Source: Bacteroidota bacterium
GTDB taxonomy: Bacteria; Bacteroidota; Bacteroidia; UBA7662
DNA length: 34,580 nt
NCBI GenBank assembly: GCA_027485465.1
Contig: JAIXRA010000156.1
Location: 1-34,580, forward strand
Direction: 5' to 3'
A program made the translations under genes and the position numbers. This document shows, one piece after another, positions 21,101 through 29,408 of the stretch; position 1 is the stretch's first letter; each line of letters opens with the position of its first letter. The notes beneath the pieces were generated by a model. It ran no database searches and was not told the DNA's origin. It was given only the letters and a program-made list of their open reading frames with translations.

Positions 21101-22004
21101 CACCACCATGGCTTGGATTAATTTTTTTGCGTACAATGCCAGGGGTCAAGAAGACGGCATGGTGAGTCCCATCCTGGATTTGACCAATGCCAATCCACAG
21201 AACACCTGGTTAACTTTTGATGTGGCCTATGCCCCCTACAACACAACCTATGTGGATGGATTGCGGATTGATGTATCATCCGACTGCGGAACCACCTATA
21301 CCAACGGCATTTACAACAAAAGCGGCAGCAGCCTCGGAACCGTTCCGGCCAGCACGACGACCTTTACGCCCACAACGGCCGCCCAATGGCGCAAAGACAG
21401 TGTCAATCTGGGAGCCTATGCCGGTCAACGAATCCGCGTGCGATGGACCGCCATCAATGATTACGGTAACAATTTGTATTTGACGAATCTGCAATTGAGC
21501 AGCAGCGGGCAACCATCGGGTTTACCGGTCAGCGGTCGATTGGTCTATGCCAACAATACCCAAACATCCCTTAGCAATTCCTTGGTGATCCTCAAACAAA
21601 ACAACCAAGTCTTGGCCACCGATACCACCGACGCTTTGGGTCAATTCAATTTAGGATTCCGAGCCCCGGGATCCTACACCCTGGAGTACCTCACCTTCAA
21701 GCCTTGGGGCGGGGTGAATGCGACCGATGCCTTGGGAATTAACAGGCATTTTGGGAACTTGGCTCCTTTGGCGGGGTTGCCCTTGGTCGCCGCCGACGCC
21801 AATGCGTCCAATGCGGTGAATTCGACCGATGCACTGATGGTTTCAAGGCGTTTCTCGAACCAAATCAATGCCTTCCCCTTGGGCGATTGGGTTTGGGGCA
21901 CCTTGAACCTCAACCTCGTGAACGGCGGGTCCTATACCAATCTTCTCTTGCAGGGCCTCTGCAGCGGAGATGTCAATGGATCCTACGTACCTACCGGTCC
22001 CTAA
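18141..22004 (+). CDS. secreted subtilisin-like (S8) serine peptidase with Ig/FnIII/PKD-like modules and dockerin-like C-terminus
   Basis: Catalytic regions VVVAIADDGAIG (Asp), THGDMVAGISVGNG (His), GGGTSAASPSVMGT (Ser); PKD-like PVANFGGSSQQACLNQTLTLLDQSQNNPTNWQWTI...GTYTVTLVAGNSYG; C-terminus VNATDALGINRHF...AADANASNAVNSTDALMVSRRF...GDVNGSYVPTGP. Confidence 0.9.
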   Translation: MKNNQKSRFGQALSPSTMNIFLRGVLVLVISTIAAAYPNRVAAAAVFSESGPSVFRLPHQGGVLEIPILPTGIGEMRQQSKGWASWDGRVYLLMGCKRLPTATEWEALNQEGLRFEGYLPPLGYFVSAPADFSQSLLKQLILPKSSILAIAPVDPLLKLSLFLMENGFPRLTVDSDGRALLHVTLHPSASVENWTREFSLVPGIELAKSPQGQDGIALRLTPNLLPTLLQHPAVQFIEPGSQPGEPEDREARSLHRGHAIDNLVIGGRRFDGDSVVVAIADDGAIGPHIDFAGRVTQYTTNTAAANTHGDMVAGISVGNGNLNPTRIGAATKAYLHMYGISSYPHVSNAVTNLSTLGTTLTSTSYSEVNGGLYNSSAVSIDAQLNSNPLLMHVFSAGNAGTSDHGYGAGSGWGNITGGYKAGKNVIAVGNLRNTDSLENSSSRGPASDGRIKPDISANGYNQMSTGPNNTYQVGGGTSAASPSVMGTLAQISHAYRSLNQIRPPAALLKAAILNTAEDLGNPGPDFRFGWGRINALRAVDLLQDNRYQTGTLNQGDSQSLVLDIPPLTRQLRVMLYWADRAGVANATKALVNNLDLRVLSPVGTAVLPLVLNPTPTVAALSAPATPGIDTLNNAEQVRILNPAPGNYTVRVHGTGIAQGPQTYWLVYEWHTDQIIVTYPMGGESFVSGETELIRWDATGNTGTFTVQWSNNNGQTWSNIASNLGPNVRHTSWVVPSTTGGQYKIRVVSGSLTGESTQTFSVSPAVTGLAFGYICPTELGLVWAPVSGAGRYIVHRLGARTMDSIGTTTGSNFTVTGTNLTSEDWYAITAVGNASAWRGRRSLAVSKPLNTTTGCQTAPVANFGGSSQQACLNQTLTLLDQSQNNPTNWQWTIAPASFVFVNNTNANSPNPQVQFTANGTYTVTLVAGNSYGSDTLSRLQFISVGQGQSLPISVNFSGLGLPSGWALQNPDSSTTWVYRSGTGPGGSTTTMAWINFFAYNARGQEDGMVSPILDLTNANPQNTWLTFDVAYAPYNTTYVDGLRIDVSSDCGTTYTNGIYNKSGSSLGTVPASTTTFTPTTAAQWRKDSVNLGAYAGQRIRVRWTAINDYGNNLYLTNLQLSSSGQPSGLPVSGRLVYANNTQTSLSNSLVILKQNNQVLATDTTDALGQFNLGFRAPGSYTLEYLTFKPWGGVNATDALGINRHFGNLAPLAGLPLVAADANASNAVNSTDALMVSRRFSNQINAFPLGDWVWGTLNLNLVNGGSYTNLLLQGLCSGDVNGSYVPTGP

Positions 22005-22023
22005 TTTAAACGCACCCGGTCAT

Positions 22024-22764
22024 TTAGGCGTCCTCTTCGTTTTCGCGGGATTCAAACGCGTCCGGTCGAGCCTTGGCGCCCTCGATGACCAGCACCATTT
22101 CGCCCTTGGGCGGTCGTTGGGTACAGGCCGCCTCCAATTCCCCCAAGGACAAACGCAGGGTTTCCTGATGCAGTTTGGTGAGTTCCCTCGCCAAGCAAGC
22201 ACGACGCTCGGGGCCCAGAGCGGTTTTGAGCTCCCCAAGGGTCCGAAGAATCCGGTGAGGAGATTCGTACAAAATAACGGTCCGGCTTTCGGAACGTAGG
22301 CTTTCGATTCGGGTTTTGCGACCCTTTTTGAGGGGCAAAAAGCCTTCAAAAACAAATCGATCGCAAGGAAAACCCGACAAAAGCAAGGCCGGGATGAGCG
22401 CCGTTGGGCCGGGCAGAACATCCACCTCCAATCCTTGTTCTAACAATGCACGCACCAAGAGAAATCCGGGGTCCGAAACCCCGGGTGTCCCTGCATCCGA
22501 AACCAATACGATCGTCCGCCCGTTGCGAATTTGTTCCACAACCCTCGTTAACACGGCATGTTCATTGTGCGCATGGTAGGGCTGCAAGGGGGCGTTGATT
22601 CCCAAGAGTTTGAACAACAAACCCGTCCGTCGAGTATCCTCACAGAGGACCGCATCCGCACTGCGCAGAGCTTCGAGGCTGCGAACGGTTATATCCCCCA
22701 AGTTGCCCAAAGGGGTGGCCACCAGCAACAAACGTCCGCTTGATGCGGCAGACCCGGAGGTCAT
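22024..22764 (-). CDS. rsmI: 16S rRNA (cytidine(1402)-2'-O)-methyltransferase
   Basis: LLLVATPLGNLGDITVRSLEALRSADAVLCEDTRRTGLLFKLLGI, LVSDAGTPGVSDPGFLLVR, LPGPTALIPALLLSGFP. Confidence 0.95.
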   Translation of the reverse strand: MTSGSAASSGRLLLVATPLGNLGDITVRSLEALRSADAVLCEDTRRTGLLFKLLGINAPLQPYHAHNEHAVLTRVVEQIRNGRTIVLVSDAGTPGVSDPGFLLVRALLEQGLEVDVLPGPTALIPALLLSGFPCDRFVFEGFLPLKKGRKTRIESLRSESRTVILYESPHRILRTLGELKTALGPERRACLARELTKLHQETLRLSLGELEAACTQRPPKGEMVLVIEGAKARPDAFESRENEEDA

Positions 22765-23018
22765 TGTTCTTCGTGAATCCGAAAGTCAAAGGATTCCATG
22801 ACCATATTGGCCAGGAGTTCTCGGCAAGCCTTGGTGGTGATGGCCTCGGCCTCGGCACGATCAGCCGCCTCGAGGCGAAGGCGCAAATGCTTGCCAACCC
22901 GTACATCCTGCACATGGTTCAGGTTCAGGGCCGCCAATCCAGTCAGTACGGCTTTTCCCTGGGGATCCAGCAAAGCATCGTGCGGCATGATGTCAATTTC
23001 TGCAATAAATCGGGTCAT
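22761..23018 (-). CDS. purS: phosphoribosylformylglycinamidine synthase subunit PurS
   Basis: MTRFIAEIDIMPHDALLDPQGKAVLTGLAALNLNHVQDVRVGKHLRLRLEAADRAEAEAITTKACRELLANMVMESFDFRI; classic PurS length and pattern. Start 23018, not the track start 23129. Confidence 0.92.
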   Translation of the reverse strand: MTRFIAEIDIMPHDALLDPQGKAVLTGLAALNLNHVQDVRVGKHLRLRLEAADRAEAEAITTKACRELLANMVMESFDFRIHEEQ

Positions 23019-23800
23019 AGATATCGGGCGATAAAAAAGGAATATGGAAAATAAAAAAGCATAACAAAAAACAGTCCGGCCAAGCCGCCGGCCATAATAG
23101 CCACAGCACCCACGCCCAACAGGACCCAACGTGCTGCATTGACACGGGGTGCTCCACTTTCAAATTTCATCGAAAGCAGGGGCCAAGGAGATACCAATAA
23201 CCATGAACCCATCAAAGCTGCGACGGCCAAGTGCCAGGCCTCCAATCGTAACAAATACAAGGCGGGCCAAGTATCCAAGGCGCCCAAAAAACTCATCCAC
23301 AAGATGGCATGGGCCGGTGTTGGCAAACCCCGAAAAAAGCGACTGGAACCTTCTTCCAAATTAAAGCGAGCCAAACGCCAAGCTGAAGCCAGGGGGATCG
23401 CGGCAAAGGCAAGCAACCACCAACCCTCGGCATGGGATGGCCAGGGGGCCATGGGCCAGTACATCGGCCCTGTTCCATCGGTTGGCCAAGGCGAAGCCCC
23501 GTAGGATGGCAACAAACTGCGGGCATGGACCATGGCCAGGCAGGCGGGCAGAACCCCAAAGGAAACCAAGTCGGCCAAGGAATCCAGCTCCTTGCCCATG
23601 AGGCTGGGGGCCCGCAGCCATCGGGCCGCTGCTCCATCCCCAAAATCAAGCAAAGCGGCCAGAATGATCATCATCCATGCCCAGTCGTAGCCCCCGTTGA
23701 GTGCACCTACAATCCCCAGGCAGCCGCAAAGCAGGTTGGCCAAGGTCAGGGCATTGGGGACCGCAAAGCGGATGGCGCGCGGTATACGTTCTGGATTCAC
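23015..23800 (-). CDS. pssA: CDP-diacylglycerol--serine O-phosphatidyltransferase family protein
   Basis: CDP-alcohol phosphotransferase motif DFGDGAAARWLRAPSLMGKELDSLADLVSFGVLPA; polytopic; GTG start at 23800. Confidence 0.92.
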   Translation of the reverse strand: MNPERIPRAIRFAVPNALTLANLLCGCLGIVGALNGGYDWAWMMIILAALLDFGDGAAARWLRAPSLMGKELDSLADLVSFGVLPACLAMVHARSLLPSYGASPWPTDGTGPMYWPMAPWPSHAEGWWLLAFAAIPLASAWRLARFNLEEGSSRFFRGLPTPAHAILWMSFLGALDTWPALYLLRLEAWHLAVAALMGSWLLVSPWPLLSMKFESGAPRVNAARWVLLGVGAVAIMAGGLAGLFFVMLFYFPYSFFIARYL

Positions 23801-23870
23801 TCCTCAAAATTAAGCCCACCCCCTGCATCAAGGGATGGGTCGTATTTTTGGCCTTCTTGATTTTTGGTAC

Positions 23871-24479
23871 GTGATACGATTTCTTTTGTGCTTGGTTTTT
23901 TTGAACCTGGGGACCTATGGCAATGGCTCCGGAGCCTCTTTGCCCTGGCCATCCAACCCTATGGACTCCCTTTCGAACAGGCCCTGTTACCTCACTTGGC
24001 CGGATTCCCTATGCGAACCGACCACCTTACGAGGACTCATGGGCAAGATCCCCATCGAAGTCAACCGGGTTCAACGACCTGAATTGTACGCTATGCTTGC
24101 CAAATGGTCCAAATACCCTTACCGCTACGCCGGCCGTACCTCCCAAGGCATCGACTGCAGTGGTTTGGTTTGCGAAATCCAACGGACGGTTTACGGAAGG
24201 TCGTACAGCGGAGGCTCCGCCGATATCTACCCCAAACTCACCAAGATTCCCAAAGAAGAGCTCCAAGAGGGGGACATGGTTTTTTTTAAAATTCGAAAAA
24301 ACAAAATCTCCCATGTAGGGCTTTATCTAGGTAACAACCTCTTTTTGCACGCCACCACCAAAGCCGGGGTCATCGTATCCGACCTTGACGAAGAATATTA
24401 CCGCCGCCGTTACTTTGGTGCTGGCCGAGACCCCAAAGCCCCGACCTGCACCCCCCTTTACCTCCCCACGACTCCATGA
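23871..24479 (+). CDS. C40 (NlpC/P60) family peptidase
   Basis: YRYAGRTSQGIDCSGLVCEIQRTVYG, LQEGDMVFFKIRKNKISHVGLYLGNNLFLHATTKAGV. Track start 23835; GTG at 23871 gives a cleaner signal peptide (VIRFLLCLVFLNLGTYG) and lies after a TATTTTTG promoter-like octamer. Confidence 0.88.
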   Translation: MIRFLLCLVFLNLGTYGNGSGASLPWPSNPMDSLSNRPCYLTWPDSLCEPTTLRGLMGKIPIEVNRVQRPELYAMLAKWSKYPYRYAGRTSQGIDCSGLVCEIQRTVYGRSYSGGSADIYPKLTKIPKEELQEGDMVFFKIRKNKISHVGLYLGNNLFLHATTKAGVIVSDLDEEYYRRRYFGAGRDPKAPTCTPLYLPTTP

Positions 24480-24889
24480 CACCCGAAGCCATTCTTGAAG
24501 CCGTCCGTGAATCCATGCGAGGAAATCTCTGCGAATCCCTGGGCATGGAAATCCTCCATGCCGAGATGGGCCAACTAAAGGCTCGAATGCCGGTCGACCA
24601 TCGAACGCGCCAACCATTTGGGCTGCTGCACGGCGGTGCCTCCGTTGCATTGGCCGAAACCCTGGGCAGCATTGGCGCCAATATGCTGGCCGGGAAAGGA
24701 CGTTATGCGGTAGGGATGGAAATTAATGCGAATCATTTGCGTGCCGTCCGAGATGGTTATGTTACAGGAACCGCCACCATTATCCACAACGGCCGCTCGA
24801 GCCAAGTTTGGGAAATTCGTGTTTGCGATGAACAAGATCAGCTTTGCTGCATCTCCCGCTTTACAGCCGCCCTACGCGACCAAGCATGA
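24476..24889 (+). CDS. menI: hotdog-fold acyl-CoA thioesterase, probably 1,4-dihydroxy-2-naphthoyl-CoA hydrolase
   Basis: PaaI/YdiI-like: RTRQPFGLLHGGASVALAETLGSIGA, GMEINANHLRAVRDGYVTGTATIIHNGRSSQVWEI; coupled to menF, menD and menB. Confidence 0.8.
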   Translation: MTPEAILEAVRESMRGNLCESLGMEILHAEMGQLKARMPVDHRTRQPFGLLHGGASVALAETLGSIGANMLAGKGRYAVGMEINANHLRAVRDGYVTGTATIIHNGRSSQVWEIRVCDEQDQLCCISRFTAALRDQA

Positions 24890-26112
24890 GCGTAGAAACC
24901 TCCGGCACAGTCTCCGCCGAGGCTTTGTTTGATTATTGTTACAATAGAGGCATTGGATGGGTCAGCAGTCGCCGACCCCATCGCAGCGGTTTGGCAAAGG
25001 ATGATTCGGAAAGGAAGGACCATGCCTCTGTTGCGTCCCATTTGAATCGGACTCAGCACTTGGTGGATCCCACCGCTCACCACAACCGGGTATGGACGCC
25101 TCAGGACCGAAATGGTTTTGTGGTGGCCCCCTTTGACTTGAAAAAACAAGCTGCGCTATGGATGGAGCCCGCCTTTGCCTGGACAGGTAACCAGGTTCCC
25201 CTTTCTTTGCTTGAGCCGGAATCTTGGTACAAGCAACCCTTGAGAGAATCCAAGGCGAGCGTTTGCCCCCAAAAGCATCATCAAAGTCAAGGTGAATTCT
25301 GCCAACACGTAGAGAAACTTATCGCCCGCCTGAAGAAGGGGTCCCTTGAGTCGAACGAACTCAGCAAAGTGGTCTGGTCCAGGACTTTGGAAGCTGAACA
25401 ACCCGAGGATCTTCGTCCCTATCCATTTTTTGAACAAATATGCCTGGCCTATCCAGAGGTTCATGCTGTTTTGTGTTATCACCCATCGATGGGATTGTGG
25501 ATTGGCGCCAGTCCTGAAATTTTGATTGAACGCCAAAAGGACCGGGTGTATAGCATGGCCCTGGCCGGGACAAGGGCGCTTCCGATCTTGGAGACCGACG
25601 AGGAACCCCGTCCTTGGAGACCCAAAGAGATTTTGGAACAGAGCTTGGTCCTACGTTACCTGCAACATCGGTTCCTGGGCCTGGGTCTGGCCCCCGAGAC
25701 GGGTCCAACCAACAACCTTCAATCTGGACCGGTTGAACACCTTCATACCGAGGTTCATGCGACGACTTCTTTGACGTGCTACCAGATAGCCATGGCGCTG
25801 CATCCCAGCCCAGCCATCGCAGGCGAGCCTTCGGAACAAGCGCTCGATTATCTATTGTTAAACGAACCCCATCAGCGTGAACTGTACGGGGGTTTTTGGG
25901 GTTTTTTGGACGCCGAAGGCTGTGGACGACTATCGGTCAATTTGCGATGCCTACGCTGGTACCCTGATCGGGTTGTTTTGTACGCTGGTGCCGGAATCCT
26001 GGCCGATTCGGATCCCGAAGCAGAATGGCAGGAAACCTGCCGCAAGGCATCGACCCTGCTCAATCTGCTAAAATCCAAGGAAGACTTCAACGAACTTCCC
26101 CTTCGTTCATGA
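24886..26112 (+). CDS. menF: isochorismate synthase
   Basis: LSKVVWSRTLE, WIGASPEILIERQ, MALAGTRALP, VEHLHTEVHA, ELYGGFWGFLD, LYAGAGILADSDPEAEW. ATGA overlap with the preceding stop. Confidence 0.92.
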   Translation: MSVETSGTVSAEALFDYCYNRGIGWVSSRRPHRSGLAKDDSERKDHASVASHLNRTQHLVDPTAHHNRVWTPQDRNGFVVAPFDLKKQAALWMEPAFAWTGNQVPLSLLEPESWYKQPLRESKASVCPQKHHQSQGEFCQHVEKLIARLKKGSLESNELSKVVWSRTLEAEQPEDLRPYPFFEQICLAYPEVHAVLCYHPSMGLWIGASPEILIERQKDRVYSMALAGTRALPILETDEEPRPWRPKEILEQSLVLRYLQHRFLGLGLAPETGPTNNLQSGPVEHLHTEVHATTSLTCYQIAMALHPSPAIAGEPSEQALDYLLLNEPHQRELYGGFWGFLDAEGCGRLSVNLRCLRWYPDRVVLYAGAGILADSDPEAEWQETCRKASTLLNLLKSKEDFNELPLRS

Positions 26113-27821
26113 AAAGCGACGCTTGGCTGCATCGTTCCCATTGGTCCATGCTGGCCACAAGCCTCCATCAAGCAGGGGTGCGTCGATTGGTCCTGTGCCC
26201 AGGCTCGCGCAGTGCACCCCTCACCTTGAGCCTGGTTCGAAGCGATCGGTTTGACTACGCGGTCAGCGTGGACGAGCGCTCGGCGGGTTTTGTAGCGCTT
26301 GGGATGGCCCTGCGACATCAAGAGCCAGTGGCCGTGGTTTGCACATCGGGTACCGCCTTGCTTAATCTGGGTCCTGCCGTCGCCGAAGCGTTTTTTCAAC
26401 GAATACCCTTGGTGGTTCTAAGTGCAGACCGACCCCTGGGTTCTGTGGGCCACCAAAGGGGGCAAGTCATCCATCAAAACGGAGTTTTTGGAGCGCATGT
26501 TCAGGGATCGCTCTGCTGGGTAAACCAGGATAACTCGACGGAGGCTCTTCAGGCATCCTGCGATGCCCTCCAAGCCATCCTCTATACGGCGTGTTACCAA
26601 AAGGGTCCGGTCCATATCAATGTTCCCTTTCAAGAACCCCTTTACGACCTACCTGCCGCTTTGCCCAAGCGGGCTTTGGAAAGCGATCTTTCATCGCAGG
26701 AACTTTTGACCATCCCAACCGAGTTCCGGAATCTTCCCAACGACCTCAAGGACGCTTGGAATAGCGCCTTGGTACGCCACCAAAAAATTTGGCTTTTGGC
26801 GGGAATGGGCACACCTGATTCCGAGTTGGACCGAATTCTTGAACAGCTTTTGGAACAGAACACCGCTTGCCAACTTTGGCGCGAAGACCTTTCCAACCTT
26901 CGCAGCGGCCGTCGCATCAACGAAATGGCATGGAATCTTGCCCTGCCGGAACCCCCGGATCTCTTGATTTCATGGGGCGGGCCCCTGGTTTCCAAAGCAT
27001 TGGGGCGTTGCCTGGCCCTGAATCCCCGCCTCTTGCACTGGCGAATCGACCCCAGAGGCGATCTCATTGATACCTACCACCGTTTGGACGGCGTTTGGGA
27101 CATGCAACCCTTGAGAGCCCTCCAAGCCCTTCTTGAGCTGCCACCCCCCTTTTCCTCCGACGATGTTCAAGGCGATGATGGGATGGATGATCAACCGCAA
27201 CATCATTTGTTGGAACAACAAATCCAAGAAAAATACAAGCAACTTCCCTACTCGGATTCTTGGGCGATGAACGCTTTGAAACCCCACCTGCAGGGCGCCC
27301 GTGTTCATTTGGGAAATTCAAGTTTGGTCCGAAAGTTTTTGGCCTTGCCATCCATCCCCGGTACTCCTGCCTTCGTTCATTGCAACCGGGGAACCAGCGG
27401 TATCGAGGGCAATGTGTCAACAGCCCTGGGGGATGCCTTGGTATCCAAGGGTTCCGAGGAGGTCTGGCTTTTGAACGGGGATTTGGCGACGGCTTACGAT
27501 GCCGGTGCTTGGCTGGTGGAGCCCCGGCCTTTGCTTCGGGTAGTCCTCTTTAACAACCAAGGCGGCGATATTTTTCGACAAATCCCCGGTTCCTCAACAC
27601 AGGCCGAATGCGAAACCTTGTTTGCTACTCCCAGGCCCATTCATTGGGAATCCTGGTGCACCGGCTATGGGCTCCCTTGGCGTCGGGTGGATTCCAAAGA
27701 AAGCTGGGAAGCCGGCTTGGCCTGGCTAAAGGCCCAAGAACAATCCGCCGTCTTGGAGGTTTCTACGTTGGTAGAAGCCAACCGAGAGGCGGAGAGGCAG
27801 CTGCGGCCCAACCAGCCTTAA
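26109..27821 (+). CDS. menD: 2-succinyl-5-enolpyruvyl-6-hydroxy-3-cyclohexene-1-carboxylic-acid synthase
   Basis: ThDP enzyme: VRRLVLCPGSRSAPLTLSL, SVDERSAGFVALGMA, CTSGTALLNLGPAVAEA, VVLSADRPLG, NRGTSGIEGNVSTALG, NNQGGDIFRQIPG. Start 26109 (ATGA overlap). Confidence 0.96.
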   Translation: MKSDAWLHRSHWSMLATSLHQAGVRRLVLCPGSRSAPLTLSLVRSDRFDYAVSVDERSAGFVALGMALRHQEPVAVVCTSGTALLNLGPAVAEAFFQRIPLVVLSADRPLGSVGHQRGQVIHQNGVFGAHVQGSLCWVNQDNSTEALQASCDALQAILYTACYQKGPVHINVPFQEPLYDLPAALPKRALESDLSSQELLTIPTEFRNLPNDLKDAWNSALVRHQKIWLLAGMGTPDSELDRILEQLLEQNTACQLWREDLSNLRSGRRINEMAWNLALPEPPDLLISWGGPLVSKALGRCLALNPRLLHWRIDPRGDLIDTYHRLDGVWDMQPLRALQALLELPPPFSSDDVQGDDGMDDQPQHHLLEQQIQEKYKQLPYSDSWAMNALKPHLQGARVHLGNSSLVRKFLALPSIPGTPAFVHCNRGTSGIEGNVSTALGDALVSKGSEEVWLLNGDLATAYDAGAWLVEPRPLLRVVLFNNQGGDIFRQIPGSSTQAECETLFATPRPIHWESWCTGYGLPWRRVDSKESWEAGLAWLKAQEQSAVLEVSTLVEANREAERQLRPNQP

Positions 27822-27881
27822 ACTTGCAGACCTGACCTTGAAACCTTTCAAAGACCTTTACAACCATCCTACCACCAAACC

Positions 27882-28709
27882 ATGAACCAACGCACCTACT
27901 CTTGGACTCCCTTGGCTGCCTTTGAAGAAATCAAATTTGAATTCTGCGAAGGGGTCGGCAAAATTTCGATTAACCGCCCTGAAAAGCACAATGCCTTTAC
28001 GCCGCTAACCGTTCAGGAAATGTCCCAGGCCATGGAAATGTGCCGGCAAGACGCCCGCATCGGCGTGGTCGTCCTGACGGGAGAGGGTGGCAAGGCCTTT
28101 TGCAGCGGAGGAGACCAAAGTGTGCGCGGTCACGGTGGCTATGTTGGCAAAGACCAAGTGCCCAGGCTCAATGTTTTGGATTTACAAATGCAAATTCGCC
28201 GCATCCCCAAACCGGTGATTGCGATGGTAGCGGGTTGGGCCATTGGCGGGGGCCATGTTCTGCATGTTGTTTGCGATTTGACGATTGCGGCCGAAAACGC
28301 TCGATTTGGTCAAACCGGCCCCAAGGTGGGCAGCTTCGACGGAGGATTTGGAGCCTCTTATTTGGCCCGCATTGTCGGGCAGAAAAAGGCCCGGGAAATT
28401 TGGTACCTCTGCGATCAATACAATGCAGCCGAAGCCTTGGAAATGGGCTTGGTCAACAAAGTAGTCCCCCTCGAAAGTCTTGAAGAGACCACCATGGAAT
28501 GGACCCGCAAAATCCTGACCAAAAGCCCCATCGCCCTGCGTATGCTCAAAGCCTCCTTCAATGCCGAATTGGATGGGCAGGCTGGTATCCAAGAACTGGC
28601 CGGGAATGCAACCCTTCTCTACTACCTGAGCGACGAAGCCAAGGAAGGCAAAAACGCCTTTATCGAAAAACGCGATCCCAACTTTGATTCTTTCCCCAAA
28701 TTCCCTTAA
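27882..28709 (+). CDS. menB: 1,4-dihydroxy-2-naphthoyl-CoA synthase
   Basis: [79 protein letters not shown]. Confidence 0.97.
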   Translation: MNQRTYSWTPLAAFEEIKFEFCEGVGKISINRPEKHNAFTPLTVQEMSQAMEMCRQDARIGVVVLTGEGGKAFCSGGDQSVRGHGGYVGKDQVPRLNVLDLQMQIRRIPKPVIAMVAGWAIGGGHVLHVVCDLTIAAENARFGQTGPKVGSFDGGFGASYLARIVGQKKAREIWYLCDQYNAAEALEMGLVNKVVPLESLEETTMEWTRKILTKSPIALRMLKASFNAELDGQAGIQELAGNATLLYYLSDEAKEGKNAFIEKRDPNFDSFPKFP

Positions 28710-28718
28710 ATCCATCTT

Positions 28719-29351
28719 ATGTTACCAAAATTCCTTGGGGCAACCTTCCTGGGCATCACCTTGGCCTGCGCCTCCCCCTCCGATCCTACGGACCCTACCC
28801 GGTCCAATACCGTATCCCAACAAGCCCCTCAGAACACCATGCATTCAGCCGACCAACCCCTAGATTCCGGATTATCCGACCTTCGTTTCCACGACCTGAC
28901 TTTTGTGGACATTCACGGGAAGTCTCGCAATATGTCGGAATTTAAGGGTCGGTATGTTTTGATCGTTAACACGGCATCGGAATGCGGGTACACACCGCAA
29001 TACAAAGATCTGCAGGCGCTGCACCAACAATACGGTTCCAAAATCACAGTGATTGGCTTTCCCTGCAATGATTTTGGAGGCCAAGAACCCGGGGATGAAA
29101 AAGCGATTGAAGGTTTTTGTTCCAAAAATTACGGCGTTGATTTCCTGATGGCATCCAAGGTTAGCATCCAAGGCGAAAATCGGCATCCGGTTTATCGTTG
29201 GCTCATGAGTAAGTCCCTCAACGGCTTATCGGACGCTGTGGTGCGCTGGAATTTTACCAAATTTTTGGTAAACGGAGAGGGTCAATGGATCGCTACCTAC
29301 CCTTCATCGGTTTCGCCGATGGATGCCCAAATCACCAAGCAACTACCCTAA
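28719..29351 (+). CDS. glutathione peroxidase family lipoprotein (Cys type)
   Basis: LIVNTASECGYTPQYKDLQALHQQYGSKITVIGFPCNDFGGQEPG, VRWNFTKFLV; N-terminal lipobox-like GITLAC. Confidence 0.93.
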   Translation: MLPKFLGATFLGITLACASPSDPTDPTRSNTVSQQAPQNTMHSADQPLDSGLSDLRFHDLTFVDIHGKSRNMSEFKGRYVLIVNTASECGYTPQYKDLQALHQQYGSKITVIGFPCNDFGGQEPGDEKAIEGFCSKNYGVDFLMASKVSIQGENRHPVYRWLMSKSLNGLSDAVVRWNFTKFLVNGEGQWIATYPSSVSPMDAQITKQLP

Positions 29352-29375
29352 GGGGATAAACGTTTAATACCGACT

Positions 29376-29399
29376 GCAGGTTCGAAAACCTGCTTTTTT
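29376..29399 (+). terminator. Rho-independent terminator
   Basis: GCAGGTT-CGAA-AACCTGC followed by TTTTTT, 24 bp after the glutathione peroxidase stop. Confidence 0.85.
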
Positions 29400-29408
29400 G
29401 CAGGGGCC

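Noticed and set aside
25872-26399. 175-aa minus-strand ORF
   Set aside because: Antisense across menF/menD junction with no domain signature.
28719-29351. Possible selenoprotein (glutathione peroxidase)
   Set aside because: Catalytic position is an ordinary Cys codon in TASECGYTPQ; catalytic Gln and Trp-Asn are present, so a standard Cys-type enzyme.
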